A stretch of 64,000 nt of DNA from Agarilytica sp045430305. Lineage in GTDB: Bacteria > Pseudomonadota > Gammaproteobacteria > Pseudomonadales > Cellvibrionaceae. Made by a program: the position numbers and the translations under genes. The notes beneath the pieces were generated by a model. It saw only the letters and a program-made list of their open reading frames with translations, was not told where the DNA came from and ran no database searches. Location: assembly GCA_045430305.1 (NCBI GenBank), contig JAILXW010000001.1:868001-932000 (forward strand), read 5' to 3'. Shown piece by piece: positions 28,231 through 37,797 of this stretch. Each line of letters begins with the position of its first letter. Positions within the stretch are counted from its first letter, which is position 1.

Positions 28231-28908
28231 CTAAATTGATTTCCGCTTCATTTCGTTTAAGACAACGGCAAACACTTCTTTAATATTTAATTGTGTTGAA
28301 TCGAGTACGATTGCGTCGTCGGCAGGCTTCAATGGAGCACTCGATCGATTCATATCTTTTTCATCGCGTGCTTGAATATCGCTCAGTATTTTTTTGTAAT
28401 CTACCGATTGCCCAGACTCATCTAACTGTAATTTTCGGCGCTTTGCTCGCTCTTCGGCACTCGCGGTTAAAAATATTTTTACTGGCGCATCCGGAAAAAC
28501 CACCGTTCCCATATCACGCCCATCAGCGATAAGACCCGGAGATTTTTTAAAATCGCGCTGACACTGCAACAGCGCTTCACGTACCTGTGGGTGTGCGGCC
28601 ACTTGCGAAGCCCCCATGCCAGCCTGCTCTGTGCGAATATCTGAAGTAACGTCTTCGCCATTTAGCATCACGCGAATATGCTCATCATCTACTTTAAATT
28701 CTATATTTAATTTCTTTGCTTCTTCAGCTACGGCAAGCTCATTATCCAAATTAATACCCGATTTCAAACTGCCAACCGCTGCCAAGCGGTACATCGCGCC
28801 ACTATCAAGCAAATGAAATCCGCTCTCGATTTGAAGCAAGCGACACAGCGTACCTTTACCTGCACCACTGGGGCCATCAACACAAACAACGGGAATATGT
28901 TGGTTCAT
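28231..28908 (-). CDS. cmk: Cytidylate kinase
   Basis: Cytidylate kinase, 225 residues, phosphorylates CMP and dCMP with ATP in the cytoplasm, part of pyrimidine salvage and nucleotide supply. The P-loop GPSGAGKGT is at residues 12-20. The CMP-binding segment GRDMGTVVFPDAPVKIFL and the lid-region arginines (ERAKRRKLQ) are present. Its ATG follows directly on the pyrF stop codon, with no gap. Normally cmk is followed by rpsA; in this genome lapA-lapB stand between them. Confidence 0.97.
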   Translation of the reverse strand: MNQHIPVVCVDGPSGAGKGTLCRLLQIESGFHLLDSGAMYRLAAVGSLKSGINLDNELAVAEEAKKLNIEFKVDDEHIRVMLNGEDVTSDIRTEQAGMGASQVAAHPQVREALLQCQRDFKKSPGLIADGRDMGTVVFPDAPVKIFLTASAEERAKRRKLQLDESGQSVDYKKILSDIQARDEKDMNRSSAPLKPADDAIVLDSTQLNIKEVFAVVLNEMKRKSI

Positions 28909-29673
28909 TTATATAACCCCTGATATCGTTTTATGAATATCGCAAAGCACCTGAATGGGAGATTGCGCTTGTGTAATGGGGCGCCCTATTACCAAATAAT
29001 CACTGCCGTTTTTTATCGCCATTTCGGGCGTCATAATTCGACGCTGATCGCCCGCTTCAGAGTTTTCTGGGCGAATACCCGGTGTCACAGTAAGAAATTC
29101 GTTTCCGCAAGATGCTTTTACAGCAGCCGCTTCTTGTGCCGAACAAACAACACCATCCATGCCGCTTTCTTTTGCCAGTGAACACAGCCTTTTCACCTGC
29201 ACTTCGGGCGAATCGGTAATACCCACGCCTGCAAGGTCTGCCTCATCCATACTGGTTAGTACGGTAACCGCAATGAGCTTTGGCGCGTGCTCAAATGCAC
29301 TTAACGCTTCCGCCGCCGCAGTCATCATTCGCTTTCCGCCGGATGCATGCACATTGACCATCCATACCCCCATATTCCCGGCTGCACTAACCGCCTTGGC
29401 TACGGTATTGGGAATATCGTGAAATTTGAGGTCGAGGAAAATTTCAAACCCGCGCTGCTGGAGCACCTCTACAATTGAGGGGCCAAAGGCCGTAAACATC
29501 TCCTTGCCGATTTTCAACCTACACAGTTTTGGGTCGAGCTGATCGACCAAATCAAGACATGCGTTTTTATAGCTAAAATCCAAAGCAACGATTATTTTTG
29601 GGTCAATTTGAGGCTCAATATTAGAATTAAGCGTGTCTTCATTCTGATTTGTGGGGGGGTTAGTGGAACTCAA
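28909..29673 (-). CDS. pyrF: Orotidine 5'-phosphate decarboxylase
   Basis: Decarboxylates OMP to UMP, the last step of pyrimidine synthesis. It has 254 residues; the (beta/alpha)8 barrel starts near residue 26 (KIIVALDF). The catalytic Asp-Lys-Asp array is in LDLKFHDIPNT, and the phosphate-binding end has VTPGIRP and YLVIGRPI. The first 25 residues (Asn/Gln/Glu-rich) are an extra N-terminal tail compared with the usual enzyme. A later start is possible, but no better ATG lies between. It is the first gene of an apparent pyrF-cmk-lapA-lapB unit. Confidence 0.96.
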   Translation of the reverse strand: MSSTNPPTNQNEDTLNSNIEPQIDPKIIVALDFSYKNACLDLVDQLDPKLCRLKIGKEMFTAFGPSIVEVLQQRGFEIFLDLKFHDIPNTVAKAVSAAGNMGVWMVNVHASGGKRMMTAAAEALSAFEHAPKLIAVTVLTSMDEADLAGVGITDSPEVQVKRLCSLAKESGMDGVVCSAQEAAAVKASCGNEFLTVTPGIRPENSEAGDQRRIMTPEMAIKNGSDYLVIGRPITQAQSPIQVLCDIHKTISGVI

Positions 29674-29730
29674 ACAAATGCTCTCTGGTCGGTGTTAGAA
29701 GTTTACTACGTATAATACGAGCATTTTACA

Positions 29731-29759
29731 CAAAAAAGCCCGGGGAAGACCCAGGCTTT
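29731..29759 (-). terminator. Rho-independent terminator after the ComEA-like gene
   Basis: On the minus strand AAAGCCTGGG pairs with CCCGGGCTTT around a short loop and runs into six Ts. It lies about 60 bases past the stop of the helix-hairpin-helix gene and separates it from pyrF. Confidence 0.85.
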
Positions 29760-29817
29760 GAAGGCTTAAGTTTTATAGACGCTGCGCGGCGTTATGGCCT
29801 GTTGGCCCAAACGCCGA

Positions 29818-30171
29818 TCACAAGACAATCACATTGCGATTTTTATCGATGGTGCGACCGCCTATGCCTTTGACCTCCGTCAATTGCTCAATAGATTCAA
29901 ACTGACCAATCGTCTCGCGATACTCGATAATAGCCAGAGCCTTGGTTTCACCAATGCCGCTTAAAAGGCTCAACGTTGCTGCATCAGCTGAATTTATATT
30001 GACGAAAGATATCACCTCTTCGACCTGGTGAGGCGCATCGTAACCTGAGTCAGTATCAGCAAAGCTCGATGGCGCAGCAACAAACAGGCCCAATGCCGCT
30101 ACTAAAAATGCAGAATAGAAGTGCTTGCAAAAGAATGTATTGATTGTGTGGTTAAGATTAGTCATGGTCAT
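29818..30171 (-). CDS. Secreted ComEA-like helix-hairpin-helix protein
   Basis: A 117-residue protein with a signal peptide (hydrophobic stretch about 20-34, cleavage likely after SSFA) and a helix-hairpin-helix pair at the C-terminus: VNINSADAATLSLLSGIG, then the second hairpin VKGIGGRTI. This is the ComEA-type DNA-binding fold. Related small periplasmic proteins bind incoming DNA in natural transformation, but many gammaproteobacterial paralogues have no proven role. There are no competence genes next to it. Its own terminator follows, and it is divergent from the CoA-transferase gene. Confidence 0.85.
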   Translation of the reverse strand: MTMTNLNHTINTFFCKHFYSAFLVAALGLFVAAPSSFADTDSGYDAPHQVEEVISFVNINSADAATLSLLSGIGETKALAIIEYRETIGQFESIEQLTEVKGIGGRTIDKNRNVIVL

Positions 30172-30375
30172 CTCCTATGATGTGGTCCTTTAGTTTTGAT
30201 ATGGCCTCGAGCCATGACGCCAAGATAATACCTGTTACGCCAAAGGAAAAGCTGAGATTAGCCATACTTCATGTAGGATATTGCTTACAAAGCGCCAAAT
30301 GTGACCAGCAGCACGACTATAATGAGTAGCGTAAACAATAAACGCCTTCGACTTTCAGACTGAGACGCCAAAGCC

Positions 30376-32352
30376 ATGTACGCCAAGTTTCAAACTGCCA
30401 AACACAAGCCCGTTACCCGCAATAAGATCGTGTCCGCCTCAGAGGCCGTCAACCTTATTAATAGTGGCGACACTCTAGCGACTGGGGGCTTTGTTGGAAT
30501 TGGGTTTGCCGAAGAGCTAGCCATTGCTCTGCGCGAAAGGTTCGACCGAGACCAAAGCCCCAGAGACCTCACGTTGGTTTACGCTGCAGGCCAAGGCGAC
30601 GGTGGTGACAAAGGCCTTAACCACATTGCCAAACAAGGCTTAATTAAGCGCGCAATTGGTGGCCATTGGGGCTTAGTACCAGAGCTACAAAAGCTTGCTA
30701 ACGACAACAAAATAGAAGCCTATAACTTACCACAAGGCTGCCTGGCTCATTTGTTCCGTGATATTGCCGCAGGTAAACCTGGCACCATCTCTCGTGTTGG
30801 CCTGGGAACTTTTGTTGACCCTCGTTTTGATGGCGGAAAATTAAATGAGAGTACGCAAGAAGATTTAGTAAAGCTGCTGGAAATTGAAGGTGAAGAGTAT
30901 TTATTTTATAAATCTTTTCCGATCAACGTGGCTTTTATTCGTGGCACCACCGCAGATGAAGCTGGCAACGTTACCTGTGAAAAAGAAGCACTGTATTTAG
31001 AGTCTTTAGCCCTTGCCACGGCGGCACACAATTCTGGCGGGCTGGTCATTGTGCAAGTTGAACGGGTTGCACAAAACCACAGCCTAAACCCGCGCGATGT
31101 AAAGATACCCGGGATCATGGTGGACTGCGTTGTGGTTGCAGACCCCAAACACCACTGGCAAACCTTTGCCGAACCATACAACCCAGCGTTTGCCGGCGCA
31201 GTGCGACAACCCATGCACAATATGCAGGCTATGGATATGAATGCCCGTAAAATCATCGCTCGGCGTGCGGCCTTCGAGTTGCGCCCCAACGCGGTGGTAA
31301 ATCTGGGCATAGGAATGCCTGAAGGCATTGCACAAGTTGCAAACGAAGAACATGTACTCGATAAAGTCACGCTTACCGCTGAACCAGGCTTAATTGGTGG
31401 CTTACCCGCAAACGGATTAAATTTTGGCGCCGGCGTAAATATTGACGCACTGATAGACCAGCCATCTCAATTTGATTTCTACGATGGCGGCGGGCTCGAT
31501 ATAGCCTTTTTGGGGCTTGCTCAAGCAGATAGGCACGGCAACGTTAACGTCAGTAAATTTGGCTCGCGGTTAGCGGGCGCAGGCGGCTTTATTAATATAA
31601 GTCAGAATGCCAAAAAGCTCGTGTTTGTCGGTACTTTTTCAGCCGGAAAATACTCGTGCACCATTAAAGAAGGTGAAATTTCTTTGGGGGATGGCAAACA
31701 AATTACTAAATTTCTTGAAGAGGTTGAACACGTTACTTTTTCGGGAACGCGCTCGGCATCTTTAGGCCAGCCAGTGCTTTTTATTACGGAACGCTGCGTC
31801 TTTAAGCTAACATCCGAAGGCTTAAACCTGATTGAAATTGCACCTGGCTTGGATCTTCAAAAAGACATTCTCGACCATATGAATTTTGAGCCCATTATTT
31901 CAGAAAATCTAATTCCTATGGATCGTCGAATTTTTCAGGAAGAGCCAATGGGGCTAGAGTCGGTACTGCTGCACGTACCCATTGAACGTCGTATTGATTA
32001 CGACGCAGACTCAAACCTACTGTTCATCAACTTTGAAGCCTTAGCTATTACGGTACCTGAAGAAGTTGACAGTATTAAGGAAACGGTCGAAAACATGTTA
32101 AAACCGTTAAACTGCCGCGTGAATGTAATTGTAAATTACGACAACTTCACCATTCGCCCTGACTTGGTTGCTTACTATAGCGAAGCCGTTAAAGAGCTTG
32201 TGGACAAATACTATGAGCAAGTCACCCGCTATACCACAAGTGCTTTCTTACGCATGAAGCTGGGAGAATCGATCGGCGAACGCGGTGCTGCGCCGCATAT
32301 TTTTGAAAGCGAATCTGAAGCCAGTGCGTTTACAGATTCGAAGGAAGACTAA
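30376..32352 (+). CDS. Family I CoA-transferase (YdiF-like) with extra C-terminal domain
   Basis: A 658-residue protein holding two CoA-transferase halves in one chain (about 17-260 and 290-520), as in the acetate/3-ketoacid CoA-transferase YdiF. Such enzymes move CoA between an acyl-CoA and a free carboxylate through a glutamyl-CoA thioester. The likely catalytic glutamate is in TAEPGLIGG (residue 336). Glycine-rich GGFVGIGF and NLGIGMPEG segments fit the CoA-binding loops. E. coli YdiF has about 530 residues; here some 130 residues follow, beginning near IPMDRRIF and including a stretch (YDADSNLLFINFEALAI) that suggests a small alpha/beta domain. The natural substrate cannot be told from the sequence. 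It stands alone, divergent from the ComEA-like gene. Confidence 0.88.
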   Translation: MYAKFQTAKHKPVTRNKIVSASEAVNLINSGDTLATGGFVGIGFAEELAIALRERFDRDQSPRDLTLVYAAGQGDGGDKGLNHIAKQGLIKRAIGGHWGLVPELQKLANDNKIEAYNLPQGCLAHLFRDIAAGKPGTISRVGLGTFVDPRFDGGKLNESTQEDLVKLLEIEGEEYLFYKSFPINVAFIRGTTADEAGNVTCEKEALYLESLALATAAHNSGGLVIVQVERVAQNHSLNPRDVKIPGIMVDCVVVADPKHHWQTFAEPYNPAFAGAVRQPMHNMQAMDMNARKIIARRAAFELRPNAVVNLGIGMPEGIAQVANEEHVLDKVTLTAEPGLIGGLPANGLNFGAGVNIDALIDQPSQFDFYDGGGLDIAFLGLAQADRHGNVNVSKFGSRLAGAGGFINISQNAKKLVFVGTFSAGKYSCTIKEGEISLGDGKQITKFLEEVEHVTFSGTRSASLGQPVLFITERCVFKLTSEGLNLIEIAPGLDLQKDILDHMNFEPIISENLIPMDRRIFQEEPMGLESVLLHVPIERRIDYDADSNLLFINFEALAITVPEEVDSIKETVENMLKPLNCRVNVIVNYDNFTIRPDLVAYYSEAVKELVDKYYEQVTRYTTSAFLRMKLGESIGERGAAPHIFESESEASAFTDSKED

Positions 32353-32409
32353 AGACCACAAAGAACTCGGGGCCAGAAAAACGAGGTTACAACAATTAAT
32401 AGTCTGACT

Positions 32410-33003
32410 CTAAAAGCGATAATCCGCGTTTAGCGTTGTACCTGTAAACGAATCCGCAGAAGTCGTCACTAGCACTTTATATTCGAAATTCAGGTTCATT
32501 TTTTCATCTAGCCATAAACCAAAACCAAAACCGTAGGAAAGACCGCTTTCGGCCGTTTCAATTGTGGAAACATCACTATCAATTTCTAAGGATGTTTTTA
32601 AAGATGTTTGGCCAAGTAAAAGGTAGAGTTTTGCAATTTCATTCGATAATTCTGGCCGATAATAAACAGACGTGTATTCACTGATGGTCGCTGTTACCGA
32701 TGAGTCAAACCCATTTTCGTCTTCTACTGAGATTGTCTCATCTTGCAGACTAGCTCCGTAACGCAACTCCACCCCCAAATAAGGATTGTATTTGTAGCCC
32801 ACAAACAGGTCGCCGGTTTTAAAGTTCACTTCGTTTGCGAACGGGTCTAACACGCCCACGTTTACAAAGTTAATACCTGCACCCACGTAAACCCCCTTGT
32901 CTTTATCAGCCCAAGACGTGTTCACAAAAAACAAAGAAGCCAGTAATAATATACTGGCTTTGAATATGTCACGCGTTGCTAACGATTTTTCACGAAAGTG
33001 CAT
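32410..33003 (-). CDS. Small outer-membrane beta-barrel protein
   Basis: A protein of 197 residues with a signal peptide (hydrophobic core ILLLASLFFV, cleavage likely after SWA) and a chain of alternating amphipathic strands ending in phenylalanine (NADYRF), the usual C-terminal signal for the BAM machine. It resembles OmpA-like/OmpW-size porin-family barrels with about eight strands. A frame runs upstream to 33090, but that overlaps the end of cysN. The start at 33003 gives the signal peptide and has an AGAGA ribosome site. It follows cysN by 50 bases; no functional link with sulfate assimilation is evident. Confidence 0.8.
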   Translation of the reverse strand: MHFREKSLATRDIFKASILLLASLFFVNTSWADKDKGVYVGAGINFVNVGVLDPFANEVNFKTGDLFVGYKYNPYLGVELRYGASLQDETISVEDENGFDSSVTATISEYTSVYYRPELSNEIAKLYLLLGQTSLKTSLEIDSDVSTIETAESGLSYGFGFGLWLDEKMNLNFEYKVLVTTSADSFTGTTLNADYRF

Positions 33004-33053
33004 GTTTTTATCTCTTTTTAAAGAAAGTCTGTTAACAGGCTTTCTTGTTTTCC

Positions 33054-34475
33054 TTACTTTAGGACATCTCGCAGATCTTTCGCGCCCCAATGTGGGAAAT
33101 GCTTGCGAACCAATGCGTTCAATTCCAGTTCGAACTCTGAAAACTCAGAACGTGTAAGCTCACCCTTTTCCAAAGCCTCTTCAACCATACCCGCACCTAC
33201 AGTGATATTGCTAATGCGGTCAATCACAATGAATGCGCCCGTCGCACGATTATTCTGGTACGGGTCGATAACTACGTGTTGTTCCAAGTCTAGCTCAACC
33301 ACATCAATATCGTTAAGCTCTGCCTTGTCGGCTTCTGTATGTTCGAAGGTGTTCACATCTACACGATGATTGATACGACTCACCACCCCTGGCGTGGTTT
33401 TACTGGCAAATTTGAACCAGTATTGCTTACCGGGTTGCAAGACATCTTCAGACATCCATACCAAGTGCGCACGCATACGGTTAGAGAAAGTCACTTCATC
33501 TTTCTCAAGTACAATCATATCGCCACGACTAATGTCGATCTCATCTTCTAGAGTCAGCGTTACCGCCTGCCCGACAAAGGCCTGATCAATATCACCATCG
33601 TAGGTAACAATAGATTTAACTTTGCTTGATTTCCCTGATGGCAACACCTTGACCTTATCGCCTTTTTTAACCAAGCCAGATGCTACCGTGCCGCAGAAGC
33701 CACGAAAATCAAGATTAGGACGATTAACGTACTGCACCGGAAAACGAAAATCTGTAATGTTTTTATCGCCAGTAATTTCTACCGACTCTAGTATTTGCAT
33801 CAAAGATTGGCCTTTATACCAAGGCGTTTTCTCACTAAGGTTTACAACATTGTCGCCGTCAAGCGCCGACATAGGTACGAAAAACGCGTCTTCGTTTTGG
33901 CCCAGTGTTTTTAACAGGTTTTTATAATCCGCTTTAATTTCATTGAATTTTTCTTCAGAAAACTCAACCAAGTCCATTTTGTTAATGGCGACAACCAAAT
34001 GCTTAATACCAAGTAAAGAGGCAATAAAGGTATGGCGTCGAGTTTGTACTTGCACACCATAACGCGCATCAATCAGTATCACCGCTAGGTCACAAGTGGA
34101 AGCGCCTGTCGCCATGTTGCGCGTGTATTGCTCATGCCCAGGCGTATCACCAATAATAAACTTACGTTTTTGGGTCGAAAAATAACGATAGGCTACGTCT
34201 ATCGTAATGCCTTGCTCTCGCTCGGCCTGTAGACCGTCAACCAGTAGCGCCAAATCGACTTTTCCGCCCGTCGTGCCATGCTTAGACGTGTCTGACCGAA
34301 CGGCTTCCAACTGATCTTCATAAATCATTTTGGAGTCGTGAAGTAAGCGCCCAATTAATGTTGATTTACCATCGTCTACACTGCCGCAGGTTAAAAAACG
34401 CAGCAGTTCTTTTTGTTCGTGCTGACGAAGATATTCGTCGATATCGGATTCGATAAGATCGGATTGATGAGACAT
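33054..34475 (-). CDS. cysN: Sulfate adenylyltransferase subunit 1 (GTPase)
   Basis: CysN, 473 residues, the GTPase subunit of ATP sulfurylase, which drives formation of adenosine 5'-phosphosulfate from sulfate and ATP. G-motifs are clear: P-loop GSVDDGKST, DTPGHEQY, and NKMD. Elongation-factor-like beta-barrel domains follow. The length matches the stand-alone CysN; there is no APS-kinase (CysC) fusion at the C-terminus, unlike in many pseudomonads. The start codon overlaps the cysD stop in a TAATG junction, so translation is coupled. Confidence 0.97.
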   Translation of the reverse strand: MSHQSDLIESDIDEYLRQHEQKELLRFLTCGSVDDGKSTLIGRLLHDSKMIYEDQLEAVRSDTSKHGTTGGKVDLALLVDGLQAEREQGITIDVAYRYFSTQKRKFIIGDTPGHEQYTRNMATGASTCDLAVILIDARYGVQVQTRRHTFIASLLGIKHLVVAINKMDLVEFSEEKFNEIKADYKNLLKTLGQNEDAFFVPMSALDGDNVVNLSEKTPWYKGQSLMQILESVEITGDKNITDFRFPVQYVNRPNLDFRGFCGTVASGLVKKGDKVKVLPSGKSSKVKSIVTYDGDIDQAFVGQAVTLTLEDEIDISRGDMIVLEKDEVTFSNRMRAHLVWMSEDVLQPGKQYWFKFASKTTPGVVSRINHRVDVNTFEHTEADKAELNDIDVVELDLEQHVVIDPYQNNRATGAFIVIDRISNITVGAGMVEEALEKGELTRSEFSEFELELNALVRKHFPHWGAKDLRDVLK

Positions 34476-35386
34476 TAGAAGTACCCCTCCTGCTTTTTCT
34501 TTTCCATTGAGCCTGAACTGTCGTGATCGATCACGCGCCCTTGCCGTTCGGAGGTCGTCGTCAAAAGCATTTCTTGAATAATTTCAGGCAAGGTGGTCGC
34601 TTCAGATTCAACGGCACCAGTTAATGGGTAACAACCAAGCGTACGGAAGCGCACCATTTTTTCTTCAATAACATCGCCCTCTTCAATTGGCATACGATCG
34701 TCATCGACCATAATAAGCACGCCGTCTTTTTCAACAACTGGGCGCTTAGCCGCAAAATAAAGAGGCACAATGGGAATGCTTTCGAGATGAATGTATTGCC
34801 AGATATCTAACTCGGTCCAGTTTGACAGCGGGAATACACGAATACTTTCGCCTTTGTCCACTTTACCGTTGTAGATGTTCCACAACTCAGGGCGCTGGCT
34901 TTTAGGGTCCCAACGATGCTTTTTATCACGGAAAGAATATACACGCTCTTTTGCACGAGATTTTTCTTCGTCGCGACGTGCACCACCAAACGCAGCATCA
35001 AACTGATATTTGTCGAGCGCCTGTTTAAGGCCTTGCGTCTTCATGATATCGGTATGTTTAGCGCTGCCATGCGTGAATGGCCCCACGCCCATATCAATAC
35101 CTTCTTGGTTTTTATGAACGATTAAGTCGAAGCCTTTTTCTTTCGCAAAGTTATCGCGAAAGGTAATCATCTCTTTGAACTTCCATGTGGTATCAACATG
35201 CATCAAAGGAAATGGCAATTTACCAGGCGCAAAAGCCTTAAGCGCTAGATGCAACATCACAGCGGAATCTTTCCCAATGGAATACAGCATCACAGGGTTA
35301 TCAAATTCTGCAGCCACCTCACGAATGATGTGGATACTCTCAGCCTCAAGCTGTTTGAGGTGAGTCATGGAGTAATCAATAGTCAT
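34475..35386 (-). CDS. cysD: Sulfate adenylyltransferase subunit 2
   Basis: CysD, about 303 residues, the catalytic subunit of ATP sulfurylase, adenylating sulfate at the start of assimilatory sulfate reduction. It belongs to the ATP pyrophosphatase (PP-loop) family: the loop is in YSIGKDSAVMLH. The conserved segments QLEAESIHIIREVAAEF, GARRDEEKSRAKER and RTLGCYPLTGA are present. The start is taken at ATG 35386; a GTG at 35395 and an ATG at 35368 are alternatives. It forms an operon with cysN. Confidence 0.97.
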   Translation of the reverse strand: MTIDYSMTHLKQLEAESIHIIREVAAEFDNPVMLYSIGKDSAVMLHLALKAFAPGKLPFPLMHVDTTWKFKEMITFRDNFAKEKGFDLIVHKNQEGIDMGVGPFTHGSAKHTDIMKTQGLKQALDKYQFDAAFGGARRDEEKSRAKERVYSFRDKKHRWDPKSQRPELWNIYNGKVDKGESIRVFPLSNWTELDIWQYIHLESIPIVPLYFAAKRPVVEKDGVLIMVDDDRMPIEEGDVIEEKMVRFRTLGCYPLTGAVESEATTLPEIIQEMLLTTTSERQGRVIDHDSSGSMEKKKQEGYF

Positions 35387-35534
35387 AATCGTCACTAATG
35401 TAGTTAATACCAGCCGGAGTTGTTACCAGCGATAGTTGTTACCGGCATTGATCAATAAACAAACTGCCAGTCTTTAAATAAAATATCTAGGCCGCTAATT
35501 TCGGCGCAGAGTATAGCGAAAACGCTGCGCAAAT

Positions 35535-37757
35535 TTAAGAATGATTCATTTCTAAGCTTATTCCCACACTGCGCGCAAGGTCAGTAAAGTTAGGGAAGGA
35601 GGTCGCCACGTTCGCACAGTTGTTTACGGTGATTTCACCTTTAGACCGCAGTGCCGCAACGGTGAAAGACATAGCAATTCGATGATCGTGATGACTTTCA
35701 ACCGTACCACCGATGATGTCACCACCCTGAATCACGATACCGTCTTCTTTGGTTTCACACGCAACGCCTATCGCAGCAAGCCCTTCCGCCATGGCTTGAA
35801 TACGATCGGTTTCTTTCACACGAAGCTCTTCGGCCCCGCTTAACGTGGTTGTACCTTCGGCACACGCTGCAGCGATAAAGAGCGCTGGAAATTCGTCGAT
35901 AGCTAAAGGCACTTGCTCTTCTGGTATGTCGATACCTTTTAAAGGTGCATACTGAATATGGATATCGGCAACAGGCTCGCCACCCACTTCTCTTTCATTC
36001 TGCAAAGAGAGGTTAGCGCCCATAAGTTTTAAAATGTTGAGCACCCCTACACGCGTGGGATTAATGCCCACATGGGTGAGCGTTAAATCGGAACCTGGGG
36101 TGATTGCGGCGGCCACTAAAAAGAAAGTGGCCGAACTAATATCAGCGGGAATATCAATATCGCGGGCCGTTAATTTACCGCCACCTTGCAAACTAATACG
36201 GTTACCTTCTGTTTTTACCTCATAGCCAAAACCGCGCAACATGCGTTCAGTGTGATCACGTGTTGGTGCAGGCTCAGTCACCACTGTTTCGCCCTGCGAA
36301 TAAAGCCCCGCTAACAGCAAACAAGACTTCACTTGTGCACTCGCCATTGGCAGTTTGTAATCGATGCCTTTTAAAGTGCGCTTACCGGTAATTTTTAAAG
36401 GTGGGCGCCCCTGCTCAGCAGTTTCAATTTCTGCACCCATATCTCGCAAAGGGTTTGCGACACGGCTCATCGGCCTTTTTGTTAAAGAATCATCACCGGT
36501 AAGTTCACAATCAAAGTTTTGCCCGGCTAACAAACCAGATAACAATCGCATACTGGTGCCAGAATTCCCTAAATAAAGTGTTCCGGTAGGTGGCTCTAAG
36601 CCATTTAGCCCAACACCATTCACCGTGACGCAACCTTCTTCTGGGCCTTCTATCACCACCCCCAAATCTCGAAAGGTTTGCAATGTCGCCAGCGCATCTT
36701 CACCTTCAAGAAAGCCTTGAATGTGCGTGGTACCCTCTGCAATCGCGCCCAACATAATTGAACGGTGGGATATAGATTTATCACCCGGCACGCGAATACT
36801 GCCCTGCACTTTTCCGCCTGGCGCCACTTTATAGGTAATGAGTTTTTCTTCTGTATTTTGCATCTTTGAACTATAAGATTGATGGGATATTGAAGCGGTA
36901 AAACGGTCTCGAGCCGCTTTTGCACGCGTAAATACGCCAGTAATATCATTGCTATTTTGTTGCACAATCGCTTCGCGCAAACGTGCGAGATTATCTGAAA
37001 ACATATCCAGCGAATGCAGCACAGCATCTTTGTTGGCCAGCATAATATCACGCCACATAATCGCATCACTGGAAGCAATACGCGTGAAATCACGAAAGCC
37101 TCCTGCGGCATAACGAAAAATATTTTCATTTTGGTTGTCGTGCGCCAAGGTATCGACCAGCGAGTACGCGATTACATGCGGTAAATGGCTGGTCGCACCG
37201 AGAATAATATCGTGTTCATCAATATCCATCTCGACCACTTCGGCACCGACGCCCTGCCACAAATGAGCAACCTTATTTAAGTGCTTTTCTGTATTGCACT
37301 CAAACGGCGTCAAAATGACTCGGTGTTTATCGTAAAGCTCAGCGTCAGAAGCCTCAACGCCGCTTTTTTCTGAACCGGCAATGGGGTGAGCCAGTACCAC
37401 TTGCGCCACTTGCTCACCATAAACGTGTTCTACATCTTCACGCACGCTACCTTTAACGCTTGCACCATCGGTGATGGTGACATCAGTAGCAACACAAGCG
37501 TGAACTTGCTGCAAAACCTTTTTTACTGAGAGCGTTGGAACAGCGATAAAAATAAGATCATCTTGCGATAATTCTTTTGCAATACTCTCTAGAGACGTTG
37601 TCGCGCGATCAACAATATTTAAGTTAAGCGCTTTATCACACGTTTCTTGGCGCCGCGCAACACCGACAACTTCTTTACATAAACCGCGCTTTTTTGCCGC
37701 AGCTGCTAAGCTACCGCCAATTAAACCTAAGCCAATGACAACGAGTTTATTTATCAC
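35535..37757 (-). CDS. tyrA-aroA: Fused prephenate dehydrogenase / EPSP synthase
   Basis: A 740-residue bifunctional protein. The first part (about 1-300) is a TyrA-type dehydrogenase with the NAD-binding GLGLIGGS and LAHPIAGSEKSG, making 4-hydroxyphenylpyruvate from prephenate (or arogenate to tyrosine). The second part (about 315-740) is 5-enolpyruvylshikimate-3-phosphate synthase with GDKSISHRS, GNSGTSMRLL and RVKETDRI. This fusion is known in Pseudomonas and relatives, usually in the order gyrA-serC-pheA-hisC-tyrA/aroA-cmk-rpsA. Here pheA is next to it, but serC and hisC are absent, and cysDN and others separate it from cmk. Confidence 0.96.
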   Translation of the reverse strand: MINKLVVIGLGLIGGSLAAAAKKRGLCKEVVGVARRQETCDKALNLNIVDRATTSLESIAKELSQDDLIFIAVPTLSVKKVLQQVHACVATDVTITDGASVKGSVREDVEHVYGEQVAQVVLAHPIAGSEKSGVEASDAELYDKHRVILTPFECNTEKHLNKVAHLWQGVGAEVVEMDIDEHDIILGATSHLPHVIAYSLVDTLAHDNQNENIFRYAAGGFRDFTRIASSDAIMWRDIMLANKDAVLHSLDMFSDNLARLREAIVQQNSNDITGVFTRAKAARDRFTASISHQSYSSKMQNTEEKLITYKVAPGGKVQGSIRVPGDKSISHRSIMLGAIAEGTTHIQGFLEGEDALATLQTFRDLGVVIEGPEEGCVTVNGVGLNGLEPPTGTLYLGNSGTSMRLLSGLLAGQNFDCELTGDDSLTKRPMSRVANPLRDMGAEIETAEQGRPPLKITGKRTLKGIDYKLPMASAQVKSCLLLAGLYSQGETVVTEPAPTRDHTERMLRGFGYEVKTEGNRISLQGGGKLTARDIDIPADISSATFFLVAAAITPGSDLTLTHVGINPTRVGVLNILKLMGANLSLQNEREVGGEPVADIHIQYAPLKGIDIPEEQVPLAIDEFPALFIAAACAEGTTTLSGAEELRVKETDRIQAMAEGLAAIGVACETKEDGIVIQGGDIIGGTVESHHDHRIAMSFTVAALRSKGEITVNNCANVATSFPNFTDLARSVGISLEMNHS

Positions 37758-37797
37758 GAAGTTTGCGTTTCCTGCTTGTACACCCTATTTTTGCACC

